Assembly (NCBI GenBank): GCA_030848705.1
Contig: JAUIZM010000018.1
Span: 434,001 to 498,000, forward strand
DNA from: Heracleum sosnowskyi
Taxonomy: Eukaryota > Streptophyta > Magnoliopsida > Apiales > Apiaceae
DNA: 64,000 bases
Direction: 5' to 3'
Shown piece by piece: positions 33,589 through 44,953 of this stretch. The stretch's first letter is position 1, and each line of letters starts with the position of its first letter. Under the pieces are notes generated by a model. The model ran no database searches and was not told the origin of the DNA. It saw only the letters and a list, made by a program, of their open reading frames with translations. Made by a program: the position numbers and the translations under genes.

Positions 33589-35470
33589 CTATGGCTGAGC
33601 ACCATCCCCTCCTGACTCTTCCTCTCCAGAATCCTCCTCCTCTTCACCGGACTCTTCTTCTCCAGACTCCTCCTCCTCTTCACCAGACTCCTCCTCACCA
33701 GAGCTGGATCCCTCTGACTCTTCACCAGGCTGGGAGGCATGTTCAGGATTGAGAATCCTGTCATCCTCATCCATATCACCCTCTCCAGCCAAGGCCTTCT
33801 CCAACTGATTAGGAGCATGGGGGCTGGGGAAGTCAGAAATAGTAAGGGATCCAGGAATTCTCCTCGATACCTCAGCCAAAGCCTCATCCCATCCTTTAGT
33901 GAACTGGACGGGGAAAAGAAGGTCATCATGCTGAGTAATGATCTCCTGGTACTCGGCAGAATCAAAATACTCATCAATGATGCGATCTTTCCCCTTCCTG
34001 AGCTCCACCAGCTCCGCTTGAGCATCCAACAGCTCTTTCTCCCTTTGGTTCAAGGAAGTCCTGAGAGAGCCCACCTCCAACTGGGCCTTATCAAACTTAG
34101 CCTTGTTGGCCTCCGAGGATGCACACCAAGCCTTGGCTTGAAACAAAGCTCCTTGAAAGCTGGCATTAGCCTACAAACAGATCACAAGTTAGAATAATAA
34201 CTTAAAATATACCAAGGACTACAAAGAAAAAGAGAATAATGACTTACAGCAGCAAAAGCTTGAGAACCCGCGCTTTCAGCCCCCTCAATGGTAGAGTTGG
34301 CCACAAAATCCTTGTAGTCACAAGGAGTTAAGGAATGATGTGACCATTCAACAGCGTGCTGGGCCACCCCAACTATGGTGTCTTTCTTCCTAATCCCCCA
34401 GTTGGGGCGCCAAACTGAGCTCTTAACTGAGGAAGAGCCCTCAACTTCTTCAACCCCGGCTACATGAGGCCTTAGAATAGAAGGGCCTTTGGCAGCCAGC
34501 CTGGGGTCCTTCAAACAAGCCCTCTTGATTCTGGCTGTCTCCCCGCTTTCAGGCTCATTCTGCTTGTTAATAAACTCAGCAGCTGCAAACAAAAGTCAAG
34601 GAAAACAATCGGTATAAGGCAATCTTGATACAAATATAAGAAAATGCAAGAAAGGGAATTACCCTGATCAGAAACTTTTGAAAGTTTCAGAGACTTAAGT
34701 ACAAACTCGTCCAAGAGCTCCCAAGACTTGGTAGCATAATCATCCTTGATGAGCTCAGCATAAGCATGAGCCTCCTCTTCAGTCAAGATTATGTCATCTG
34801 GGCTACCATCTGACACTCTACTGAACGAGCTCTGAAAAAGGGTGCCCCAATCCCCTTCGTCCCACATCAAATACATAAACTCATCCTTCCACTTAGGGTT
34901 ATTGTCAGGAATGGATTTTGGATGGAAAATGGGGGGTGTCGAAGAACGGTGACTAATGTACACCCAACCCAAGGTGTTGGAAGAACTATTCTTAAACTGA
35001 AATATCTTTCTAAAAAGGGCAACAGACAAAGGGAATTTGTTTTTCAGACACAAAACGATAAAACACATAATCAACCTCCAAGCATTAGGAGGTAGCTGAC
35101 AGGGATTAATTCCTACATCGGCTAAAAGTTGGGGAATGAATGGATGGAATGGGAATCGAACTCCTGCGGCAAGGACCCCCTTATAAATGCAAAGAGCATT
35201 TGGGCGCCAATGGCAGGAACGATCCCCAGGACCAGCTGGGACTAACCTATAAGGTGGCCTAATTTTATACATATTTTTATAATCAGCAATTTTATCAGCA
35301 TCGTGAAATCTATTGCTATGGTTATAAGAATCCAAATGAGATACAGAGGGATACTCCTCACTACGTTCTAAAATCATATCTTGTAAAGACATAGTAGAAG
35401 AACGAATAGTGATACCTCTTTTGGACACTTGATTCATCTTCTGCAAACGTTGAGCAGAACGATCAGCCAT
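33589..35470 (-). CDS. Gypsy-1 antisense accessory gene, three exons, intact 574-residue frame
   Basis: Minus-strand exons 35470-34663 (808 bp, ATG at 35470), 34582-34248 (335 bp) and 34170-33589 (582 bp) have GT donors and AG acceptors with matched phases and sum to 575 codons including the stop, without interruption. Exon 1 carries a domain like the Pfam family Putative gypsy type transposon (Transposase_28): FPFHPFIPQLL at residues 106-116, then GINPCQLPPNAWRLIMCF. Exon 3 begins with a coiled coil (about ASSEANKAKFDKAQLEVGSL) and ends in a Glu/Ser/Gly acidic repeat. Antisense ORFs at this position are known from Tat elements; their function is unsettled. No catalytic motif is seen. The acidic tail suggests binding to basic or chromatin proteins, an inference only. 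Confidence 0.88.
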
Positions 35471-35800
35471 CTTCAAATCTTCAAAGAATATGCAGAAAAT
35501 CTTCAACAAAAACTCAGAAAACCTTCAAGGGATGAAGGTGAAAGCCCAGAAAATCAAGGAAAACCCAGAAACCTTCTTGGGAAGGAGATAGAATCCAGAA
35601 AATCTTCAACTTATGAAGATCAAAACCCAGAAATCTGCTTGGAAGGAGATTTGAACCCAGAAAAATAAGAACACCACCGAAAAAACTCGCCGGAAATCGC
35701 CTTACTACGGAGTAAAAGAGAGAAAAAGAGAAAGACAGAGAGATTTAAGGAAAGAAATTTTTTGGAAAGATTCAAGTGAAGAGTAAGAAATGAAATCTCA

Positions 35801-35856
35801 CTCTTTTATAGGCAAGGTGACTGGAGACTCAACCGGTTAGGGAAGTCTAACCGGTT
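35801..35856 (-). promoter_or_regulatory. Promoter of Gypsy-1 antisense gene
   Basis: On the minus strand CCTATAAAAGAG (35812-35801) is a strong TATA box about 335 bases upstream of the ATG at 35470. Just upstream lie two AACCGGTT palindromes (35831-35838, 35849-35856), 18 bases apart. Confidence 0.6.
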
Positions 35857-36680
35857 ACAGCCAGTCAAAAGCCCACAATTGCTCCTGGGCTACTGGAATT
35901 AAGGCCCAAAGGTTTTTGATCAATAAACGTCAAGGCCCAAAGCCCAAATAAAATAGGAGGCTCAATTTCAATAAAGCCCAACAGAATACAGAGGCCCAAT
36001 ATAAAATCAAGGCCCAAAAGGTTGAAAGCTTGAGAAAATTCTAACTCGAAGTTTAGAAATAATTCTAAGGCAATAAAGCAAATTCAAGATCAAAAATATG
36101 CTGAAAATAAGTTCGAAGAAATTGAGTTCGAAATTACCTTAAAAATCCAAATCGGACTAAACGACTTGAAACCTATTTGAGGTCGAAAAACAACTACGAA
36201 ATCAAGCTTGAAATTGCCAAGAATCGAGATCGAGAAAGTAAGTTCGAAAATGAACTGAAAAATGAAATCGAATCATTCGATCTCACGGTAAATTGAGGTC
36301 GAAATTAAACAAAAAAATTGAGGTCGAAAAAGACCCTAATTAAAGTCGACAACTCGAGGTCGAAATCACATTTGAAGAAGACAGGATACAGGTCCCGACC
36401 TCATTCCTATTTGAGTTCAAAAATGGTTGGAGTCCTGTTCAAAAATCCTGGTCGAAAGAAATTGGGGTTGAGCTTGTAAAAGCGAAGTCGAAGTTGAACT
36501 ACAAATCCTGGTCGAAAGATTCGACCTCATCCCGTTTAAAGTCGAAATCCCAAGCCATATTCAAGGTCGAAAGGCAGTTAAAACGAGCTCGAAGAATCGA
36601 GGTCGAATTTACATTAGAAATCGAGGTCGACATGTTCGACCTCGTCCCACTTCCTAGTCGAAAACAACTGCAAAAATGAC
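35857..36680 (+). repeat. GAGGTCGAA-rich diverged repeat stretch
   Basis: Short words such as GAGGTCGAAAT, AAGTCGAA and TGGTCGAAAGA recur irregularly from about 36040, grading into the regular array that follows. No gene is seen. Confidence 0.6.
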
Positions 36681-36698
36681 GTCGAAAAATAGCCAAAA

Positions 36699-37090
36699 AT
36701 CCTGGTCGAAAATGACCTGGGATCCTGGTCGAAGAATCCTGGTCGAAAATGACCTGGGATCCTAGTCGAAAAATCCTGGTCGAATTTATACTAAAATTCC
36801 TGGTCGAACTGTTCGACCTCACCCCAGTCCTGGTCGAAAATGACCTGGGATCCAGGTCGAAGAATCCTGGTCGAAAATGACCTGGGATCTTCATCGAAGA
36901 ATCCTGGTCGAAAATGACCTGGGATCCTAGTCGAAGAATCCTGGTCGAAAATGACCTGGGATCCTAGTCGAAAAATCCTGGTCGAATTTATACTAAAATT
37001 CCTGGTCGAACTATTCGACCTCACCCTGGAATTCTGGTCGAAAATGACCTAGAATTCTGGTCGAAAATGACCTAGAATTCTGGTCGAAAA
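36699..37090 (+). repeat. 37-bp tandem repeats before the Gypsy-1 3' LTR
   Basis: Units of about 37 bases start TCCTGGTCGAAAATGACCTG (36700, 36737 and so on). TGACCTGGGATC occurs six times. A larger block containing GAATTTATACTAAAATTCCTG repeats at about 36782 and 36984. Each unit holds the inverted pair GGTC..GACC. Minus-strand frames through the array are by-products of the repeat. Confidence 0.85.
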
Positions 37091-37163
37091 TGCTTTGAAA
37101 AAATGGAAAATTCCTGGAAGAATATGGAATAATTTCTACAAAAATCTTGAAGGATTTTTCCAG

Positions 37164-37178
37164 AAATTGGGGGGCAAA
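37164..37178 (+). other. Gypsy-1 polypurine tract
   Basis: AATTGGGGGGCAAA precedes the 3' LTR and is the likely plus-strand priming site. Confidence 0.8.
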
Positions 37179-37704
37179 TGATATGGACAGAAATATAACC
37201 CTAAATATATAATGATACATTAATTAAGACCTAGTTTGGTCCAAGAATTAGGCCCGACAAAAGGCCCGAAACCCTAATTATTTATTAATTTCGTAATTAA
37301 TAAATAAAGGAAAATACACAGCTCATAAAAGAGTCCAAATATGATAATATCTTCATAGAAGGATCCAGAATCCCAATCAAATAATATGATGAGTCACAGC
37401 ACTTATCAGATAGGGATAATACTTGCCTGCCAAGTAATATACTCCTTATCAGTAATCAATAACGAGACTTATCAGTTAAGACTCCTAAACTTACTCTAAA
37501 TACAAGGCTCCTGACGCCTATATAAGGGCCCTCGTCCTTCATCCTAGAACTACGTTTTTATTGACTTGATTCTCTATACAGCAGAGATACGTAGGCATCT
37601 TGTGAGGACCGATTCAGTCTCGAAACACAAGAACAGTCATTAAAGCTTGAACGCTCACAAACCCTAGCATTTAATTCACAAAGTACGTTTTTTGATCCAC
37701 AACA
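37179..37704 (+). repeat. Gypsy-1 3' LTR
   Basis: 526 bp, differing from the 5' LTR at three positions by eye (near the TTGC.TGCC, AAGG.CCCTCG and AAGA.CAGTC words). Confidence 0.96.
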
Positions 37705-40609
37705 GAAGTTAAAACAATTATGCTAGATAGTGACCCGTGTCTTGCACGGGTTTTAATGCTAGTTTATTTGAATAACTTAACGTTTGAAAATACACCTACT
37801 CTGAACAATAGAGTAAGGGTTAGTAAACTTGCCTGATGTCCGATCTCTAACTGGGTGTGGGTGTTTCTCTTCTAGTCCTGGAATCTTTACCAAGAAAATA
37901 CATAATCTTAATTAGTCACTTGATTTACGGTTCACTTATTCTAAGTAAACTCTACGTTACCCGACTTTCACTCTCTCGGGTCCACTTAATTTACGATCTT
38001 CTTTATCGTTTAATAATCATTTCTAGTCTCGTTCTTTACACCAATATGTTCTCTTGATAATCCTTAACAACTTTCGAGTTTTATTCGACTCGATATTAAC
38101 CTTTTTACTTGGTCAAAACGAATAGTCAAGATAGTACCTCTAGAGTTGACTTTCCATAGAATCACTATTCCGCAACTCACACTCTAACACTTTTAATAAA
38201 TCAAAAAATTGATAATTAATTACGAAACCACTTCAAGGAATTTCTTTAGTGTTTTTAATATTTATCAAAAATATTTCGATATGGGAAACATGAGTTTAAA
38301 TAGGTGAAGTGCATTTTAAAAGTGGAGTCAACTACGGACTTTTACTATTCGCACTAGGTCCACTAAAATGCTCATAACTCATCAACCGTTACCTCTATTG
38401 ACACACCGTTTTCGCGTGCACGATCTAGAGAAGGTCTAGAATGTAATACATCAAAATATTTGTTCTGGACAGGGGACCGATTTTCCCGAATTAACAGAAC
38501 AGGGCAGTAGCTATGCAGTGTATAGCGTCATCGCACAACTTTGGTTCAAACATTTTTGTAAAATCGAAATATTAACCTTTGTGCATAATTCCTTTTGGGT
38601 TGTCTTACTTACTGTCCGAACTACGTATCCTCATATTTTCATAATTGTTTCTAACTGTTAAGGACTCCGAATTCAGTTCACAACCTAGTGTCTTGTAGCA
38701 GTTTTGTGTTTTGAACCACTTTCACTAAAACAAGTATAACTTTCAAACCACAAATCTCCTCAACATGTAATTTATATGGTTACAAACTAAAACCAAAGAT
38801 CTTGACATATATGACCAGTGGTGTTTGAAAACACAAATCGTTTTGGTCCGAAATTGGGTTGCAAAACAGTCCTAGTCTCAAGGGTCACTAAAATGTTCAT
38901 ACATGTCTCAACTTTCAATTTTAACCTTGTTAAGTCCATTTAACAATCACTAAACTACCAAGACTCTCATCCTTACTAAATCTTAGTTCTTAAACTTCAT
39001 AAACATACCACCAACATCAATCCACAACAATTGTTAACGGAGGAATTTGGTGATAACAAATTTCGGGGATTGCTGGAATAACGAATTATGAAAATAGGGG
39101 ATTTGAGATTTTTGGATGTTTGGGGCTGGACTTGAAAGGTGTCTCGACTTGTTAGATGTGTCGGATCCTTTTCCAAGATGCATGCGTACCCTGTTTATAT
39201 ATAGGGATCAAGCCAACGCAGTTCTGTGATAGGATAGTATTTTTAATCCCTGTGATTGTTAAGGGATATGTTGAGATAAGTTGATTTTATCTTTTTAGAG
39301 TTATATTAGCGTTGAGATTCTTTCCTGATTTGAAAGAATCGTTTGGAGATATTTTTTAGTAATTGATTGATTTAGATTGATTGTTTCCTCGTTTCTGAGA
39401 GAGGATATTACTAAGTGGTTAAGCAATTAATCATTATTAGATCAATATTGGGAAATTAGGAGATAATCGAGGCAACCAAAATTATGGCGTAACAACAATC
39501 AACCATCAAGATTTAAGTATTCATACTCCAAACTCCTTAAACAACATGTTCTTGAACATATCTTGAAACTTAACTCAAAACTCAATATAAATCAAAGGGT
39601 GGATGAGTGTTATACCTTTTTTGAAGCTTTATAAACATTCACAAGAGCTTGTAAGCCTTAAGGGAGCCTTGGTCTATGCTTATCATCCTCAAACTCACAA
39701 AAGAAATCAAGAACACAAGTTAGTATTTTCGGAGTTACTATTCCTGCCTCAACTTTGATCCAATATTTGACTATGTTATACTACTTGGATTGCCATGAAA
39801 TTTTTAACGTACCTTGGTTATGGATTGAGGAAGCTATGGTCCAAATTTGGCGATTTTAGCATTATTAGAACTCAAGTTATGATGTTTTCTTTCTTACTTG
39901 GTCATGCTGGGCAGAATGCAGAAAATGAGATGGGGAGAGTTTTTGCTTGGCTTGTTTGATAATTGTAAAGTGTAAAAGTGATATGTACCACTTGTATGTA
40001 TTATTATTGGCTGATCTTGTATGATACAAATAATGTATCAAGTTACTAGCCCATGCCCTAGTTGCTAGCTTAGTACCAAGTGTGCATGTTTTATCCCTAA
40101 AACATGGAATTGTGTCCATCATTACTATTCATGCTTGGTTACTTTTCTAATACGTGTAGTTAGTTTTCCAACTAGGTAGTTTGCATGGCTTGAATGTATT
40201 ATTACTTAGCTTACTTATTATCCAATGCTTGTCACTTAATCTTTTATGCAAGTTCGATAATTTTTCTATGAAAGTGTTTCATCGCGTAGTAATTTCTACA
40301 GTTGTCCTTAACACTTAAATACTTTGGTTTAACTTAATTCCGATAAAATTTCTTGTCGTGAGATTTATGTCATCTCGGGATTCTCGCATTCCTTAATATC
40401 TCGTGAATTACTCCAAACAATTAGTAGAACTGAAAATCTTCACTTTCCGGTGATTTTTACATTCTCTTATTTAATTCATGCAACAACGCTACATTCTTGG
40501 ATTCTTAAAATTTCATCACTTATATAATGTGGCTCAAATTTTTTCCATAAATCCGCAAAATCACTATTCATCGAGGTTTTAAAATATTATAAAAATCAGG
40601 GTTATTACA

Positions 40610-41289
40610 ACGATCATCTACCCTTAGTGGAATTTTCATACAACAATAGCTTTCATGCAAGCATTGGAATGCCGCCTTACGAAGCTTTATATGGACGAAA
40701 GTGTCGATCTCCAGGGTATTGGGAATAAGTTGGTGAACGAAAGGTGATAGGACCAGAGTTGGTACAACAGACAAAGGAAGTGATCAAACTGATTCGGAAG
40801 AGATTGATAACAGCTCAGAACCGACAGAAGAAATATGTTGATCTAGCCAGAAAGGATATGGAATTCGAATAAGGAGAACAAGTTTTACTAAAGGTTTCAC
40901 CGTGGAAAGGATTAGTCAAATTTGGAAAGAAAAGAAAGTTGAGTCTGAGGTATGTTGGACCATTTGAGATTCTAAAGCAAGTCGGGAAAGTGGCCTACGA
41001 GTTAGCCTTACATCCGCACATGCAGCACATTCACAATGTATTTCACGTATCAATGCTTAAGAAGTATCGACCTGATTCGAGTCATGTGATAGAGTACGAA
41101 CCAATAGAAATTCAACCAGACTTATCATATGTGGAATAGCCAATAGAGATATTAGATCGTAAAGAGAAAGTGTTGAGAAATAAAACTGTACCGTTAGTAA
41201 AAGTTTTGTGGAGAAATCCTAGAGTATAAGAGTCTACCTGGGAGTTAGAAAGCGATATGATAGAAAAGTATCCCCACCTTTTTTCTTGA
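40610..41289 (+). pseudogene. Chromovirus (Tekay/Del-like) integrase C-terminus
   Basis: One frame runs from 40612 to TGA 41287-41289, with in-frame stops near 40726, 40870, 41137 and 41227. It begins in the integrase core end (DHLPLVEFSYNNSFHASIG, YEALYGRKCR), continues with SPWKGLVKFGKKRKLSLRYV and ends HIHNVFHVSMLKKYRPD and VLWRNPR. The last part is the chromodomain-like tail that chromoviruses use to target heterochromatin (family knowledge). The left part is cut at 40610 by the minus-strand LTR. Its own 3' LTR starts 50 bases later after a polypurine tract (TTAAGGGGGGAAGGA). Confidence 0.88.
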
Positions 41290-42642
41290 CTTGATTCTGA
41301 GCACAGAATCCTATTAAGGGGGGAAGGATGTAATATCCGTGAATTTTTGTTAATAATAAACTCGATGTTTTGCGTAGAGAATAATTATTTTGAATTATTT
41401 GGATTTATAGTAATTAGATTTAATAAGGTGGATCAATTTGTTAGGCATTGGATCGATTATTAAAAATGTATTTGGGTGTATAATAAGTGGAACGTGTTAT
41501 TCGTTAATTGTCGTTTCGTTATTGAAGGATTTTTCGTATGGATATTTATTTAATTCCTCGATACTATTGTTTTTATTCAGTTTCTGGAAATTTAATTCGT
41601 TCCTTAATTATTCGGGTAATTGGTACATCGTTCGTATCAATAATTCATTCATTGATGTAAACATATTCTTGAACATTCGTTATAAATATATTTTGGTTCG
41701 TATATATATTATTAAAGTATTCTTGTAATTATCCATATATTTTTTATAATTATCGTTTCGTAACCGGTACGCTTTATTCAAATTAATAATGATCCAACAG
41801 ATCAATATTGATCCAAAAATGTCGTTTGGGGTATTATTTTTCGTTTAATATAAATAGGCGTATCGTAAATTATTTTACTTATAATAAAGCTTAATATATC
41901 GATAAATATCTAAAAATTCCCGAACCGTGTTTTTCGTGTTCTTCAAGATCAAACTCAAATTTGAAGGCGTTACCGGAATCCGTTTTCAACGCTCTAGTAG
42001 TGGAATCGAAGCTCTCATCACCCTCTATCCAAATGCATCATCAATTTCGTGTGTGTATGATTCTTTAAAATTTCCCTAATTTTTATAATTTGAATTTAAT
42101 TTTTAATTTGGGGGAATCGTAAATCTTGATTTTTCTTGATATTTGATGGCTTGATTGTGTTTGTTACGTGCTTGATTTTGAGTCATTTTTGATTGATGGT
42201 TGTTGGGTATTGAGTGTGTTATGAAGCCTGTGATTTCCCCTAAGAAAATCGTGCAATTTGGAGGTTGTTTCGAACGATATGGCTCGTCGGCGGCGGGATG
42301 GTCGGCCGGACTCTGGAATCTGCAGATTCCGGCAGTTGGTTCTTCGACTTCCGGCGAGTTTCTTGACTGAACCACTGTTTGATCCCCTTTGTTGGAAAAG
42401 TATTTCGTGAATAGTGTTTCCGAGATTTAATTTTAAAAATATTCTAAAAATCATGTTTTACTTTTAAAAAATTCATGTAAGTATTCAAATATTTTTGTAA
42501 ATTCATATAATATTTATTTAATTTCAAAAATTGATTAAATTTAATTATTTTAAGTATTTTTATTTAATAATTAATTTAATTAATTGATTAATTAATTCCA
42601 TTAATCAGTTAATTCAATTAATTAGTTATTAATTAAATCTAA

Positions 42643-44953
42643 TCTATACTATATTATTAAAGCCGAAACATTGAAAGCTTTGGTTTTCGGTTAACGGTCG
42701 GTTTTTGGTTTTCGGTACTTTTTCTAATTAATAAATTAATAATATAATCAAAATTCGGGAAAGTTTTATTCTACATTAATATTTCATTATATTTTACTAC
42801 ATAAAAATCAAATAATATTGAAATCTAATCAAAAAAATGAAAATGTGGGATCTAATTTGTTTAAATTTAGGATACACTGCTACAAATATACTTCTTTCTT
42901 TTTAGGATAACGAAAGCTACTACAAATCAAATCTTTAATGGAATTGTATTATTGTCAAGTTACCAATATAGTAACTAGATGATTGACTTTTATAATTAAA
43001 ATATTTTTTTTCTAACAAAATCTACTCTTTTTCCAAAAATATCATTACAATTATCTTTAAATTAAAACATATTACCTTTTATATTTGTTATTACTAAAAT
43101 CTATGTTTTCCAAAAATATGAGGTGCAATCCTTACTTATTTATTTTAAAACCTATTTTAATACTCTATTTAATAAATAATAAAATAATATAAAAATAGTA
43201 ACTAACTGATTGTCTTTTATAATTAAAAAAAATCTAACAAAATCTACTCCTTTTCCAAAAATATCACGACAATTACCTTTAAATAAAAAAATAATATCTT
43301 TTATATTTGTTATCACTAAAATCTCTATTTTCCAAAAATATGAGGTGCAATCCTTACTTATTTATTTTAAAATCTATTTTAATACTCTATTTAATAAATA
43401 ATAAAATAATATAAAAATAGTAACTAACTGATTGTCTTTTATAATTAAAAAAAAATCTAACAAAATCTACTCCTTTTCCAAAAATATCACGACAATTACC
43501 TTTAAATTAAAAAATAATATCTTTTATATTTGTTATCACTAAAATCCCTATTTTCCAAAAATATGAGGTGCAATCCTTACTTATTTATTTTAAAATCTAT
43601 TTTAATACTCTATTTAATAAATAATAAAATAATATAAAAATAGTAACTAACTGATTGTCTTTTATAATTAAAAAAAAATATCTAACAAAATCTACTCATT
43701 TTCCAAAAATATCACGACAATTACCTTTAAATTAAAAAATAATATCTTTTATATTTGTTATCACTAAAATCTCTATTTTCCAAAAATATGAGGTGCAATC
43801 CTTACTTATTTATTTTAAAATCTATTTTAATACTCTATTTCATAAATAATAAAATAATATAAAAATATTAACTAGCTGATTGCCTTTTATAATTAAAACA
43901 TTTTTTTTCTAACAAAATCTACTTCTTTTCCAAAAATATCACGGGCAATTACTTTTAAATTAAAATATATTATCTTTTATATTTGTTATGACTAAAATCT
44001 CTATTTTTCAAAAATATCAAGTGCAACCCTTACTTATATATTTTAAAACTTATTTTAATACTTTTAATTATTTAAAAAAAATTACCTATTTTAACAAGTG
44101 AACGTATTTTTTTTAACAAATACAATTAAGATAATTAAAACACATCATCACTAAAATCCCTATTTTCCAAAAATATGAGATGCAATCCTTACTTATTTAT
44201 TTTAAAATCTATTTTAATACTCTATTTAATAAATAATAAAATAATATAAAAATAGTAACTAGCTGATTGCCTTTTATAGTTAAAACATTTTTTTCTAACA
44301 AAATCTACTTCTTTTCCAAAAATATCACGGGCAATTACCTTTAAATTAAAATATATTACCTTTTATATTTGTTATCATTAAAATCTCTCTTTTCCAAAAA
44401 TATCAAGTGCAACTTATATATTTTAAAACCTATTTTAATAATTTTAATTATTTAAAAAAACTTACATATTTTAACAAGTGAACATATTTTTTTAACACAT
44501 AAAATTAATATAATTAAAACACATCTAAAAATATTACGTGCAGTTACTTTTTTTAATTAAAACATGTTAACTTTTCTATTTGTCCTTATTAAAAAAACTT
44601 ACTTATTTTAACATGTCAACATATTTTTTTTAATAAATACAATTAATATAATTAAAACACTTCTAAAAATATCACGGTCAATTACTTTTTTTAATTAAAA
44701 CATGTTAGATTTTCTATCTGTCCTTATTATTAATATTATTTTATTATAAAATAATATTAATAATACCTCATTTATCTTCCTCGGCCTCATTTGTATTTTT
44801 TTTTATATTTTTTTATGTTCCAATGAATATTTAAGTTTCTCATTTTATAATTTATCATATTAATTTTTACTTTTATTTTAATATTTTACGTTCACATTAA
44901 ATTTTTTAGTTTATTATTTTTAAGACCCGTGCCTTGCACGGGTTATAGGCTAG
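42643..44953 (+). mobile_element. Helitron B (2311 bp, non-autonomous)
   Basis: The left end TCTATACTATATTATTAAAG is preceded by A. The right end has an 8-bp-stem hairpin ACCCGTGC-CTT-GCACGGGT (44925-44943), then TATAGGCTAG ending at 44953, followed by T. These are canonical Helitron termini inserted between A and T. No Rep or helicase frame is present. The interior is mostly tandem repeats. Confidence 0.88.
42972..44260 (+). repeat. About 223-bp tandem repeats inside Helitron B
   Basis: The word TAACTA(A/G)CTGATTG or its variant occurs at 42972, 43199, 43421, 43644, 43869 and 44256, giving unit lengths of about 227, 222, 223 and 225, then a rearranged 387. Each unit contains CCAAAAATATGAGGTGCAAT and TACTCTATTTAATAAATAAT. 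Confidence 0.88.

Larger units (their letters stand above)
27043..37704 (+). mobile_element. Gypsy-1: young Tat-lineage Ty3/Gypsy retrotransposon (10.66 kb)
   Basis: Two 526-bp LTRs (27043-27568, 37179-37704) begin TGATATGG and end CACAACA, flanked by an exact GAAGT duplication (27038-27042, 37705-37709). I count three substitutions between the LTRs, so the insertion is recent. The internal order is PBS, gag, protease, RT, RNase H, a second (archaeal-type) RNase H, integrase, a convergent antisense gene, a tandem repeat block and a polypurine tract. The second RNase H and the antisense ORF mark the Tat lineage (Retand/Ogre/Grande group, family knowledge). It is nested in Helitron A. Confidence 0.95.
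24783..37762 (+). mobile_element. Helitron A, carrying Gypsy-1
   Basis: The right end has the hairpin ACCCGTGTCTTGCACGGGT (37733-37751), then TTTAATGCTAG ending at 37762, followed by T: a canonical Helitron 3' end. The left end is proposed at TCTTTCTATTAATAATAG (24783), preceded by A, where chromovirus LTR sequence stops. Without Gypsy-1 it is about 2.3 kb. There is no Rep/helicase, so it is non-autonomous. A second, reversed Helitron-like left end lies near 26440-26465. Confidence 0.65.
24271..40609 (-). mobile_element. Minus-strand chromovirus-type LTR, split by Helitron A
   Basis: Reading the minus strand from 40609, the sequence begins TGTAATAACCCTGATTTTTA, a typical start of plant chromovirus (Tekay/Del) LTRs. 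It runs to 37763, and after skipping Helitron A it continues from 24782 to about 24271 with CCCGGACATTGTCGGGG near 24480-24500. LTR-like sequence on both sides of the Helitron is what places the Helitron inside it. Total host length is about 3.4 kb. The left limit at the Copia gag fragment is not a TG/CA end, so it was probably truncated. Confidence 0.6.

Noticed and set aside
36499..37220. Minus-strand ORFs of up to 131 codons
   Set aside because: They are read-through of the 37-bp tandem array; the unit length and composition explain the open frame.
42972..44260. Regularly spaced repeats resembling an array
   Set aside because: Units are 223 bp without spacers in a eukaryotic Helitron; not CRISPR.
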